Below are positions 8,288 through 16,583 of a stretch of 64,000 nucleotides of DNA, one piece after another. The stretch covers positions 806,001 to 870,000 of the forward strand of contig NZ_JARVWS010000001.1 of the NCBI RefSeq assembly GCF_029846275.1, given 5' to 3'. This stretch comes from Nocardioides sp. CER19 (GTDB taxonomy: Bacteria > Actinomycetota > Actinomycetes > Propionibacteriales > Nocardioidaceae). Below the pieces are notes generated by a model. That model searched no databases and had not been told where the DNA came from. It worked only from the letters and a program-made list of their open reading frames with translations. A program made the position numbers and the translations under genes. Each line of letters begins with the position of its first letter. Position 1 is the stretch's first letter.

Positions 8288-9247
8288 GCGCATTGCCCGC
8301 TGGACGAACGAGCCCCGGCTGGCCGACGAGAGCCATTCGGAGTAGTCGTCGCCGGTCAGTGACGACAGCAATGCGATGTCGTCGGCGAACTCCGGCACCA
8401 GCGCCTCGCGCTGGGCGGCGGTGAGGTGCGGCCGGACGGCCTCGTGGTGCCGGACGAGGTGCCGGGTCACGGCGGGGGAGACCGACCGCCACACCTCGGG
8501 CGGGGCGAACTGGCCCGCCCACGCGCCGGCCCGAACGATCGGCCCGATGACCCGTGGGCGCCAGCCCGGCATGACGTAGGTGCGCGAGTTGTCCTTCGGG
8601 ATCGACGACACGACGCCGGTCGCGACGCCGAGGAACGCGCACGCCCGGTCGACCGCGGCGACCGGGTCGTCGACCAGCTCCCGGTAGCGCATGACGAGCA
8701 CCTGCGCGCGGTCGACGTGCTGGTAGAGATGCTCGAGCTGGGCGCCGTAGAGGCCGAGCTCGCGGTAGCGCCAGAACGGCGCGTAGCCGCGCGAGATCCG
8801 CTCCCGCTCCAGGGCGAACGCGTCGGAGAAGTCGGCGACCGGCTCGAGCCCGTCGCACCAGAGGTGCATCCAGTTGGAGTAGGCCCGGTCGACCGGGTCG
8901 CGGACGATCGCGATGATCTTCACGTCCGGCAGCGCCTCTCCGATGCGCCGGTGCGCGCCGCGGCTCCACAGGTAGAACGGCGTGGACTCGCCGCGGACCT
9001 GGTCGTCACGGGCACCGGTCCAGAGCGCGTCGTAGTCGTCGCGCCGCCAGATCCACTCCTGCTGGGAGTGCCGGTCGCCCGGCCCGTTGTAGTGCGGGGG
9101 AGGCGACTCGTCGCAGAGCCAGTACTTCGCCTCCTTCGGGGTCGAGACGAAGACCTCGGGGTGCTGGGCGAGCGCGGCGTGCAGCGCGGTGGTGCCGGCC
9201 TTCGGGGCGCCGGCGATGAGGAAGTCGGGACGCGGTGGTCGTGTCAT
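8285..9247 (-). CDS. Sulfotransferase family protein
   Basis: 320 residues, PAPS-dependent sulfotransferase fold. The 5'-phosphosulfate loop is at residues 12-20 (GAPKAGTTA), and the 3'-phosphate motif is IVRDPVDRAYSNW with Arg116 and Ser124. It is cytoplasmic and of the size of bacterial Sulfotransfer_1/3 proteins. ATG 9247 has a good ribosome site (GGGGGAG, about 5-6 nt upstream on this strand). The acceptor is unknown; candidates are carbohydrates or lipids. The stop codon lies within the last unit of the 22-bp array. It is divergent from purC. Confidence 0.88.
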   Translation of the reverse strand: MTRPPRPDFLIAGAPKAGTTALHAALAQHPEVFVSTPKEAKYWLCDESPPPHYNGPGDRHSQQEWIWRRDDYDALWTGARDDQVRGESTPFYLWSRGAHRRIGEALPDVKIIAIVRDPVDRAYSNWMHLWCDGLEPVADFSDAFALERERISRGYAPFWRYRELGLYGAQLEHLYQHVDRAQVLVMRYRELVDDPVAAVDRACAFLGVATGVVSSIPKDNSRTYVMPGWRPRVIGPIVRAGAWAGQFAPPEVWRSVSPAVTRHLVRHHEAVRPHLTAAQREALVPEFADDIALLSSLTGDDYSEWLSSASRGSFVQRAMR

Positions 9248-9332
9248 GACGCTCCCCCCTGACCGTTAGTGGTGCGAGTCAGTGTAGATACTCAAAAAAG
9301 GCGCTGTCGCGACATCTCATAGGGTGGTGCCC

Positions 9333-10232
9333 GTGCCCGAGCTGAACATTCCCCCGGCCCCCGCGATCGAAGGCGCCCGGCACGTCCATTCCGGGAAGGT
9401 CCGCGACCTCTACGAGCTCGAGTCCGGCCCGTACGCCGGCGAGCTGCTGATGGTCGCGAGCGACCGCATCTCGGCCTTCGACTACGTGCTCGACTCGACC
9501 ATCCCCGACAAGGGCGAGATCCTCACCCGGATGAGCCTGTGGTGGTTCGAGCAGCTCGAGGACCTGGTGCCCAACCACGTGCTGTCGACCGACGTCCCCG
9601 AGGCGGTCAAGGGCCGCGCGGTGATCGCCCAGCGGCTGCACATGTATCCCGTCGAGTGCGTCGCCCGCGGCTACCTCACCGGCTCCGGGCTTCTCGACTA
9701 CCAGGCCACCGGCGAGATCTGCGGCGTCGCGCTGCCCGATGGCCTGGTCGACGGCAGCCGGCTGCCTAGCGCGATCTTCACGCCCGCGACCAAGGCCGAG
9801 CTCGGCGACCACGACGAGAACGTCAGCTACGAGACGGTGTCGCGACGGATCGGGCCCGACGACGCCGCCGAGCTGCGCCGACTCACCCTGGCCATCTACC
9901 ACCGCGCCGACGAGATCGCCCGCGGCGTGGGGCTGATCCTGGCCGACACCAAGCTCGAGTTCGGCGCGCGCCAGAGCGACCTCGGCGTGCGCGCCATCGT
10001 GCTGGCCGACGAGGTGCTCACGCCGGACTCCAGCCGGTTCTGGGCGGGCGACGACTGGCACCCGGGGAAGCCGCAGGCGTCCTACGACAAGCAGATCGTG
10101 CGCAACTGGCTGCTCGAGAACTGGGACAGGAACTCGGGCGAGGCGCCCCCGCCGCTGCCGGCCAAGGTCGTCGAGCGCACCCGCGCCCGCTACATCGAGG
10201 CCTACGAGAGGCTCACCGGGCAGCGGTTCTGA
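9333..10232 (+). CDS. purC: SAICAR synthase
   Basis: Joins aspartate to CAIR in purine synthesis. 299 residues with the signatures HSGKVRDLYE near the N-terminus, ECVARGYLTGSG and LILADTKLEFG. Several in-frame GTGs occur (9324, 9327, 9333). 9333 is preferred because the -10 box TAGGGT (9320-9325) overlaps the earlier ones and lies 7 nt before it, giving a leaderless mRNA starting with the start codon. It is monocistronic; the following acyl-CoA ligase has its own ribosome site and -10 box. Confidence 0.95.
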   Translation: MPELNIPPAPAIEGARHVHSGKVRDLYELESGPYAGELLMVASDRISAFDYVLDSTIPDKGEILTRMSLWWFEQLEDLVPNHVLSTDVPEAVKGRAVIAQRLHMYPVECVARGYLTGSGLLDYQATGEICGVALPDGLVDGSRLPSAIFTPATKAELGDHDENVSYETVSRRIGPDDAAELRRLTLAIYHRADEIARGVGLILADTKLEFGARQSDLGVRAIVLADEVLTPDSSRFWAGDDWHPGKPQASYDKQIVRNWLLENWDRNSGEAPPPLPAKVVERTRARYIEAYERLTGQRF

Positions 10233-10312
10233 GCGGCGCCGGGCCGCGGTCGCCGCGTTGGTGACCCACCGGTAGGTTCTCCTCAACCGAGAACGTGATG
10301 GAGGCCACGCCC

Positions 10313-11878
10313 ATGCCGTCGTACAACCTGGCTGCGCTGCTGGAGGGCAGCGTCTCGACCTATCCCGAGCGCACCGCGATCGTCTTCGGCGACACCCGGC
10401 TGAGCTATGCGCAGGTGAACGGCGCCGCCAACCAGATCGCCAACCTGCTCGTGTCGCGGGGCATCCAGCCGGGCGACAAGGTCGCCCTGATGTGCCCGAA
10501 CCTGCCCTACTTCTCGCTCGTCTACTGGGGCATCCTCAAGGCCGGTGCCACGGTCGTCCCGCTCAACGTGCTGCTCAAGGGCCGTGAGGTCGCCTACCAC
10601 CTCCGGGACTCGGACGCGAAGGCGTTCTTCGCCTTCCAGGGCACCCCCGAACTCCCGATCGGCCAGGAGGCGTACGCCGGCTTCGAGGCCGCCGAGGGTG
10701 CCGAGCACTTCTTCGTCATCACCGCCGACCCGGCCGCGCCCAGCCCGATCGAAGGAGTCGAGACGCTCGGCCAGGCGATGGCCGGCCAGCCGCCGACGTT
10801 CGCGACGGTCCAGACCGACGAGGACGACACCGCCGTCATCCTCTACACCTCCGGCACCACCGGCCAGCCCAAGGGCGCCGAGCTGCGGCACCGCAACATG
10901 CGGGACAACGCACTGGTCGGTCGGGAGACGTTCGGCGCCGACGCCGACCACCCGGACACCTACCTGTGCGTGCTGCCGCTGTTCCACTCCTTCGGGCAGA
11001 CCGTGATCCAGAACGGCGCGGCTGCCTTCGGCGGCACCGTGGTCATGCTGCCCCGCTTCGAGGCGGGGCCGGCGCTGCAGCTCATGCTGAAGGAGAAGGT
11101 GACCTTCTTCGCGGGAGTGCCCACGATGTACTGGGGCCTGCTGGGCGCCCTCGACGAGACGATCGACGTCGCGGAGATCGCGAGGAACCTCCGCGTCGCG
11201 GCCGCCGGCGGCTCGGCGCTCCCCGTCGAGGTCCACCACGAGTTCGAGAAGCGGTTCGGCGTCGTCATCGCCGAGGGCTACGGCCTGTCGGAGACGTCGC
11301 CGGTCGCGAGCTTCAAGCCGCACGGCGCACCGGCCCGCGCCGGCTCCATCGGCATCGCCATCCCAGGTGTGGAGCTCAAGCTCATCGAGCCGAGCGGCTG
11401 GGACGAGATCGAGTGGACGCCCGACGCGATCGGCGAGATCGCCATCAAGGGCAACAACGTGTTCAAGGGTTATCACGGCCGTCCCGAGGCGACCGCCGAG
11501 GCGATCAACGCCGACGGCTGGTTCCGCTCCGGCGACCTGGCCCGCCGCGACGAGGACGGCTGGTACTACATCGTCGACCGCGCCAAGGAGATGATCATCC
11601 GCGGTGGGTTCAACGTCTATCCGCGCGAGATCGAGGAGGTGCTCCTCACCCACCCGGCGATCTCGCTGGCCGCGGTCATCGGCGTTCCCCACGAGAGCCA
11701 CGGCGAGGAGATCAAGGCGTTCGTGATCCTCAAGCCGGGCGCCACGGCCACCCCCGAGGAGATCGTGGCCTGGGGCAAGGAGCAGATGGCGGCGTACAAG
11801 TACCCGCGCATCGTCGAGATCGTGTCCTCGCTCCCGATGACCGCCACCGGCAAGATCCTCAAGCGCGAGCTGAGCTGA
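10313..11878 (+). CDS. Acyl-CoA synthetase (long-chain fatty-acid--CoA ligase type)
   Basis: 521 residues, ANL superfamily: forms an acyl-adenylate and then the CoA thioester. The P-loop YTSGTTGQPKGAE is at 178-190, with the A5 motif GYGLSETSP, the adenosine/hinge motif WFRSGDLARRDEDGWYYIVDR and the C-terminal catalytic lysine motif ATGKILKREL. ATG 10313 is chosen because GGAGG (10300-10304) is 8 nt upstream; upstream in-frame GTG/ATG codons lack this. A -10-like TAGGTT is at 10272-10277. Chain length cannot be read from the sequence; a FadD-like role is likely. Confidence 0.9.
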   Translation: MPSYNLAALLEGSVSTYPERTAIVFGDTRLSYAQVNGAANQIANLLVSRGIQPGDKVALMCPNLPYFSLVYWGILKAGATVVPLNVLLKGREVAYHLRDSDAKAFFAFQGTPELPIGQEAYAGFEAAEGAEHFFVITADPAAPSPIEGVETLGQAMAGQPPTFATVQTDEDDTAVILYTSGTTGQPKGAELRHRNMRDNALVGRETFGADADHPDTYLCVLPLFHSFGQTVIQNGAAAFGGTVVMLPRFEAGPALQLMLKEKVTFFAGVPTMYWGLLGALDETIDVAEIARNLRVAAAGGSALPVEVHHEFEKRFGVVIAEGYGLSETSPVASFKPHGAPARAGSIGIAIPGVELKLIEPSGWDEIEWTPDAIGEIAIKGNNVFKGYHGRPEATAEAINADGWFRSGDLARRDEDGWYYIVDRAKEMIIRGGFNVYPREIEEVLLTHPAISLAAVIGVPHESHGEEIKAFVILKPGATATPEEIVAWGKEQMAAYKYPRIVEIVSSLPMTATGKILKRELS

Positions 11879-11953
11879 CGCGTCGCGGCCGGCCGGGTTT
11901 CCGGGCGCCGGGCGCCGGGTAGGTCCCGGGCGACGACATGAGGAGGTCGAGAG

Positions 11954-14563
11954 GTGGGGCGATTCGGGGGCCCGGCGTCGTCGCGGCTGGGCAGGCGGGC
12001 GGCGTACGGCGCCGCCTTCCTGCTGCTGGTCATCGCCTACACCGCGATCACCTCGGTGATGTGGGCGCAGCACGGATGGAGCGAGCAGGGCGACCTGAGC
12101 TACCACCGCCCGGCCGCCACGGGGGTGCTGCACCCGACGAGCGCGGTCGGCTCGATCGACACGGTCAAGAAGCGCTGCATCGACGCCGGTGACGTCGACG
12201 ACGCCGAGCACATCAAGGTCGTCGCGGCCACCGTCGACGGCACCGACTACTACGCCTGCTACCAGCTCCGCGACGGCAAGGTCTTCGACGCGACGGTGAT
12301 CGACGTCGACGGGACGATCGCTCCCGTCGACGTCGTCAAGGCCGGTGGTGCCTGGCGCTGGGTCGGCCTCGTCAAGACGCCCACGGAGATCGTCCTCGGC
12401 GCCGTCGGGATCGTGGCGCTCGGCGGGCTCTACTTCCTCTACTACCGCCGCGACCGGCCCGCGGCGCCGCGCGCCCCGCGGTGGTGGCAGACCTGGTGGG
12501 CGCAGGTGCTGTTCAGTGCCCTGTGCCTGGTCCAGCCGGTCAGCCTGCTGTTCCGGCGGAAGGAGTCCGGCGCGCGGCGCCTGCGTCTGTTCCTGGAGTG
12601 GCTCATCGCGATGGTGCTCCTCGGGGTCTTCGCCGTCATGCTCAGCGGCCAGCGCGACGGGCTGTCCAACGCCGTGCTCGGCCTCCTCGCCGCCGCGGCC
12701 CTGCTCGGCTGGGGGCTGGGCATCCTCCTCGTGGCACCGCCCCGCTTCGGCCGCACTCCGGACGGCGAGCTGCAGCAGGCGACTCTCGCCGCGCCTCTCT
12801 CGGCGCCTCAGGACGGCACCCGTGCCGTCGCACCGACGGTGACGGCGGGGCGGAGCGCGCCCTCGCCGTGGGCGGCGCGCGTACGCCGGCCCGGCACGCT
12901 GCCCAGCTTCACGCACGTCGGCGGCATGGAGCCGCTCAAGCGGGAGCTCGACGAGACCCTCGGCCTGCTGCTCGCTTTCGACGCCGAGGCGGACCGCTAC
13001 CGGATCTCCTTCAACGGCATCCTCCTCCACGGCGACCCGGGCGTCGGCAAGTCGTTCCTCGCCCAGGCGACCGCCGGGGAGTTCGGGCTCAACCTCCTCT
13101 CGGTCAGCAGCAGCGACCTGATCTCCAAGTACGTCGGCGAGTCGGCGCAGAACGTGGCCGAGCTGTTCAGGGAGGCGGCGCGCAACGTCCCGTGCCTGCT
13201 CTTCTTCGACGAGTTCGACTCGCTCGCCGAGCGCCGCGACGAGGGCCTGAGTGAGGAGTCGACCCGCGTCGTCAACCAGCTCCTCCAGTCGCTCGAGGAG
13301 TGGCGCAGCACCCGCGAGCTGGTCGTCATGGCGGCGACCAACCACCTCGACCGGCTCGACCCGGCCGTCGTGAGGCCGGGCCGCTTCGACCGGCACATCC
13401 GCGTCGACCTGCCCGACCAGGCGGCCCGCGTCGCCATCCTCACGACCCAGCTCGCCGAGCGACCGCTCGCCCAGGACGTCGACCTCGACGACATCGCGCG
13501 CCGCCTCGCCGGGCGGACGCCCGCCGTCATCGGCCGGGTCGCCAACGGGGCGGCGCTGACCGCGTTCCAGCAGGCCACCCAGGCGACCCGGGCCACCCGG
13601 GCCACCCAGGCCACCCAGGCCACCCAGGCCACCCAGGCCACCCAGGCCACCCAGACCCCCGAGGGCGCCGGCGAGGTGCTCATCACCCACCAGATGCTGC
13701 GCGATGCGCTCGACGGCCTCGGCGGCCGGGACCGGCCGACCGTCGAGGACTGGACGTGGGACCGGCTCGTGCTCGCGCCGGGCACGAAGGCGGAGCTGCA
13801 GCAGGTCCAGGCGCTCGTCAAGGACCCCGACCTCGCCGCCCGCTACGGCGTCACGCCGCCGTCGGGACTGCTGCTGTCGGGACCACCCGGCACCGGCAAG
13901 ACGACGATCGCCCGGGTGTTCGCCGCCCAGTCGGGCTGCTCGTTCTACCCGCAGACGGCCGCCGACCTCACGTCGAAGTGGGTGGGGGAGTCCGAGGCGT
14001 CGGTCAGCCGGCTGTTCGCCCGGGCGCGCGACAACGCCCCGTCGATCATCTTCATCGACGAGGTCGACGCGATCGCGTCGGCGCGGAGCGACGCCGGGAC
14101 GTCGTACCTCGACCGCACCCTCACCCAGCTGCTCACCGAGCTCGACGGCCTGACCGAGCAGCGCGGCGTGTTCGTCCTCGCGGCCACCAACCGCCCCGAG
14201 ACGCTCGACCCGGCGCTGCTGCGCGGCGGTCGGCTGTCGCGGACGATCTGGGTGCCGCTGCCCGACCAGGCGCAGCGCCGCGAGCTGCTCGCCATCTTCT
14301 CCGCCGGCATGCCGCTGGCGGGCGTCGACCTCGACGCGGTGGCCCGGGCGACCGACGGGCTCTCCGGGGCCGACCTCGAGGCGCTCTGCCAGCAGGCCGC
14401 CCTGACCGCGATGACCGCTGCGGTGGGCGGCGCCGCTCCCGCCGTGGACGCGGCCGCCTTCGCCAAGGCGCTGGCCGCCCAGCGGGTCGGCCACGCCGCG
14501 CCCGTCCCTGCGCAGGCTCCGTCCCCCACTCCCGAAGCGCCGTCGCCCGGCGGCTACCTGTGA
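11954..14563 (+). CDS. Membrane-anchored tandem AAA+ ATPase (Cdc48-like double ring) with exported domain
   Basis: 869 residues. TM1 is about 17-37, then an exported domain about 38-144 with two cysteines (75, 102) that could form a disulfide, TM2 about 145-165, and two or three more helices (about 183-202, 214-231, 238-261). Next comes AAA domain 1, with Walker A GDPGVGKS at 360-367, Walker B LLFFDE and arginine motif RPGRFDR. A linker follows, holding nine Ala-Thr-Gln/Arg repeats (541-567). AAA domain 2 has Walker A GPPGTGKT at 643-650 and Walker B IIFIDE; its arginine motif is altered to LLRGGRLSR. Both ATPase sites look active. The pore motif KYVGES/KWVGES is present in both. AGGAGG 7 nt before GTG 11954 fixes the start. 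The function is unknown; an unfoldase that senses the cell exterior is my inference. Confidence 0.85.
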   Translation: MGRFGGPASSRLGRRAAYGAAFLLLVIAYTAITSVMWAQHGWSEQGDLSYHRPAATGVLHPTSAVGSIDTVKKRCIDAGDVDDAEHIKVVAATVDGTDYYACYQLRDGKVFDATVIDVDGTIAPVDVVKAGGAWRWVGLVKTPTEIVLGAVGIVALGGLYFLYYRRDRPAAPRAPRWWQTWWAQVLFSALCLVQPVSLLFRRKESGARRLRLFLEWLIAMVLLGVFAVMLSGQRDGLSNAVLGLLAAAALLGWGLGILLVAPPRFGRTPDGELQQATLAAPLSAPQDGTRAVAPTVTAGRSAPSPWAARVRRPGTLPSFTHVGGMEPLKRELDETLGLLLAFDAEADRYRISFNGILLHGDPGVGKSFLAQATAGEFGLNLLSVSSSDLISKYVGESAQNVAELFREAARNVPCLLFFDEFDSLAERRDEGLSEESTRVVNQLLQSLEEWRSTRELVVMAATNHLDRLDPAVVRPGRFDRHIRVDLPDQAARVAILTTQLAERPLAQDVDLDDIARRLAGRTPAVIGRVANGAALTAFQQATQATRATRATQATQATQATQATQATQTPEGAGEVLITHQMLRDALDGLGGRDRPTVEDWTWDRLVLAPGTKAELQQVQALVKDPDLAARYGVTPPSGLLLSGPPGTGKTTIARVFAAQSGCSFYPQTAADLTSKWVGESEASVSRLFARARDNAPSIIFIDEVDAIASARSDAGTSYLDRTLTQLLTELDGLTEQRGVFVLAATNRPETLDPALLRGGRLSRTIWVPLPDQAQRRELLAIFSAGMPLAGVDLDAVARATDGLSGADLEALCQQAALTAMTAAVGGAAPAVDAAAFAKALAAQRVGHAAPVPAQAPSPTPEAPSPGGYL
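13574..13654 (+). repeat. In-frame 9-bp tandem repeat in the AAA+ gene
   Basis: Nine copies of GCCACCCAG (the second GCGACCCGG, the third GCCACCCGG) encode Ala-Thr-Gln/Arg repeats between the two ATPase domains. Six consecutive copies at the 3' side are identical, so copy number can change by slippage without breaking the frame. Confidence 0.95.
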
Positions 14564-14578
14564 CCGGAAGGCCCCACC

Positions 14579-15070
14579 ATGCCCTGCATCTTCTGCCTCG
14601 CCGTCCTCGGCCTGGTCGCCGGGGCGATCTCGGCCGCCGTGCTCGACAAGATGCAGGAGCAGCTGTCCGAGATCGCCGCGTCACCGGTGCAGCGGTCGGT
14701 GGACACCGAGTCCACGGCGGTCTTCGAGACGACCGTCGTGGTGCCGGAGGTCCCCGGCGTCGAGAAGGTCGCCGCTGGCAGGCCGGTGCCGGTGCGGGTG
14801 ACGCTCTACAAGAAGCACGGCCGCGTACGGATCCAGGTGATGACGCACGACCTGACCCGTGCCGAGGCCGAGGCGGTCGAGGACGCCGTCGCGAAGGCGC
14901 TCGAGGTCGAGATCGTGGACCGCTCCGACGCCCACGACGAGGAGCAGGTCCGCCAGGCGTTCGGCGATGAGGCCGTGGCGGCCGACCGGGCCGAGCAGCA
15001 GGCGGTTCCGGCGACGGTCGAGCGTACGACGGCGCCGGCCCGCCAGGACGCCCCGAGGGAGCGGTCCTAG
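14579..15070 (+). CDS. Small protein paired with the AAA+ ATPase, function unknown
   Basis: 163 residues, starting 15 nt after the AAA+ stop with a GGAAGG ribosome site, so probably one operon. The N-terminus ([20 protein letters not shown]) is hydrophobic, with Cys3 and Cys6. It could be a membrane anchor or carry a metal-binding or lipidated cysteine pair. Then come a mixed alpha/beta region ([33 protein letters not shown]) and an acidic, Ala/Glu-rich tail. I do not recognise a family. By position it may be an adaptor or substrate of the ATPase. Confidence 0.65.
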   Translation: MPCIFCLAVLGLVAGAISAAVLDKMQEQLSEIAASPVQRSVDTESTAVFETTVVVPEVPGVEKVAAGRPVPVRVTLYKKHGRVRIQVMTHDLTRAEAEAVEDAVAKALEVEIVDRSDAHDEEQVRQAFGDEAVAADRAEQQAVPATVERTTAPARQDAPRERS

Positions 15071-15089
15071 CGGACCGGGCGGGGTCGGC

Positions 15090-15599
15090 TCAGGCGAACG
15101 GGTTCGGCAGCGCCCCCGGGAGTCCGGCCAGCAGCTCACGGGCCCGGGCGGCGACCTTGTGCTCGACGAGCACCTCGTACCTGGTGGCCACGACCTGCGT
15201 CACCGAGGAGAAGTCGCGCTGGCCCCGGGTCGCCGCGTAGCCGACCAGGGCCCAGATGACGCCGAACAGGGCACCGAACGCCATCGTGGAGACGATCTGG
15301 GCCCACGGGCTGCCGCTGGTGAAGAACGTGAACAGCAGGCCGATGAGCAGGCCGAACCACAGGCCGGTCAGCAACCCGCCGAGCGCCACGCGGCCGGTGG
15401 TGAGACGCCCGGTGATCCGCTCGACCCGCTTGAGGTCGGTGCCGACGATCATGCAGTTCTCGACGGGGAACTCATGGTCGGAGAGGTAGTCGACGGTGCG
15501 CTGGGCGGCGGCGTAATCGTCGTAGACGGCGAGCGACTGCGGGAACTCCAGCTTGAGCGGGTTGCCGACTTGGCGCGGGGCGCCGAAGGGAGTGGTCAT
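15090..15599 (-). CDS. Membrane protein with general-stress (Gsp17M/YflT-like) N-terminal domain
   Basis: 169 residues. The N-terminal part ([45 protein letters not shown]) is the general stress protein 17M-like domain. Two transmembrane helices with glycine-rich faces follow ([20 protein letters not shown] and [19 protein letters not shown]), then a C-terminal strand region ([18 protein letters not shown]). A -10-like CAGACT lies 6 nt before ATG 15599. It is divergent from purS. The role is unknown, probably stress-related by homology. Confidence 0.72.
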   Translation of the reverse strand: MTTPFGAPRQVGNPLKLEFPQSLAVYDDYAAAQRTVDYLSDHEFPVENCMIVGTDLKRVERITGRLTTGRVALGGLLTGLWFGLLIGLLFTFFTSGSPWAQIVSTMAFGALFGVIWALVGYAATRGQRDFSSVTQVVATRYEVLVEHKVAARARELLAGLPGALPNPFA

Positions 15600-15666
15600 G
15601 GGGTCAGTCTGTCTCGCGACGCCTGTGGATGCGACCGTCCTCGATCCGGGACCTTAGACTGCGGCC

Positions 15667-15912
15667 ATGCCTCGAGTCGTCGTCGACGTCATGCCCAAGC
15701 CCGAGATCCTCGACCCGCAGGGCAAGGCCGTGCTCGGCGCACTGCCCCGGCTGGGCTTCACCGGCGTGAGCGAGGTGCGCCAGGGCAAGCGGTTCGAGCT
15801 CGAGGTCCCCGAGGTGACCGACGCGGTGCTCGCCGACATCGAGAAGCTCGCCGACACCTTCCTCGCCAACACGGTCATCGAGAACTACACGGTCCGGGTG
15901 GAGCAGCGGTGA
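15667..15912 (+). CDS. purS: Phosphoribosylformylglycinamidine synthase subunit PurS
   Basis: 81-residue dimeric subunit that bridges PurL and PurQ and helps pass ammonia. The typical pattern [19 protein letters not shown] then [16 protein letters not shown] is complete. ATG 15667 lies 6 nt after a -10 box TAGACT (15655-15660), so the transcript is probably leaderless. The stop overlaps the purQ start (GTGA), so the two are translationally coupled. PurL, the third partner, is encoded 4.6 kb downstream instead of in this operon. Confidence 0.96.
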   Translation: MPRVVVDVMPKPEILDPQGKAVLGALPRLGFTGVSEVRQGKRFELEVPEVTDAVLADIEKLADTFLANTVIENYTVRVEQR

Positions 15913-16574
15913 AGGTCGGGGTCGTCACCTTCCCGGGCACGCTCGACGACGTCGACGCCCAGCGCGCCGTCCGCATCGCCGGCCACGAGGTCGTCGCGCT
16001 CTGGCACGGCGACCACGACCTGCAGGGCGTGGACGCCGTCATCCTGCCGGGCGGGTTCTCCTACGGCGACTACCTGCGCTGCGGTGCCATCTCCCGCTTC
16101 GCGCCGATCATGACCGACGTCATCGCCGGCGCCCAGCAGGGCCTGCCGGTGCTCGGCATCTGCAACGGCTTCCAGATCCTGGTCGAGGCCCACCTGCTGC
16201 CCGGCGGCCTGCTCCGCAACGACCATCGCAAGTTCATCTGCCGCGACCAGACGCTGCGGATCGAGAACAGCTCCACCGCCTGGACCAGCTCCTTCGAGCA
16301 GGGGCAGGAGATCGTCGTGCCGCTCAAGAACGGTGAGGGGCAGTACGTCGCCGACGCCGACACCCTGGCCCGTCTCGAGGGCGAGGGCCGCGTCGTCGCG
16401 CGCTACGTCGACGTCAACCCCAACGGGTCGCTCAACGACATCGCCGGCATCACCAACGAGCGTGGCAACGTCGTCGGCCTGATGCCGCACCCCGAGCACG
16501 CGGTCGAGGCGCTCACCGGCGCCGGGACCGACGGGCTGGGCTTCTTCACGTCCCTGGCCGGCGTACTCGCCTGA
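15909..16574 (+). CDS. purQ: Phosphoribosylformylglycinamidine synthase glutaminase subunit PurQ
   Basis: 221-residue class I glutamine amidotransferase supplying ammonia to PurL. The nucleophile is Cys85 in GICNGFQ, the oxyanion loop is [11 protein letters not shown], and the catalytic His194/Glu196 pair is in [12 protein letters not shown] 15909 overlaps the purS stop by 4 nt. It ends 10 bp before the convergent DUF1906 gene. Confidence 0.96.
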   Translation: MKVGVVTFPGTLDDVDAQRAVRIAGHEVVALWHGDHDLQGVDAVILPGGFSYGDYLRCGAISRFAPIMTDVIAGAQQGLPVLGICNGFQILVEAHLLPGGLLRNDHRKFICRDQTLRIENSSTAWTSSFEQGQEIVVPLKNGEGQYVADADTLARLEGEGRVVARYVDVNPNGSLNDIAGITNERGNVVGLMPHPEHAVEALTGAGTDGLGFFTSLAGVLA

Positions 16575-16583
16575 CGCGAGCGG

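Noticed and set aside
10283..14494. Minus-strand open frame of about 1400 codons opposite the acyl-CoA ligase and AAA+ genes
   Set aside because: It is the shadow of the GC-rich codon pattern; the plus strand holds intact known proteins with proper starts. The same applies to long antisense frames at 1198-3924 and 19814-22624.
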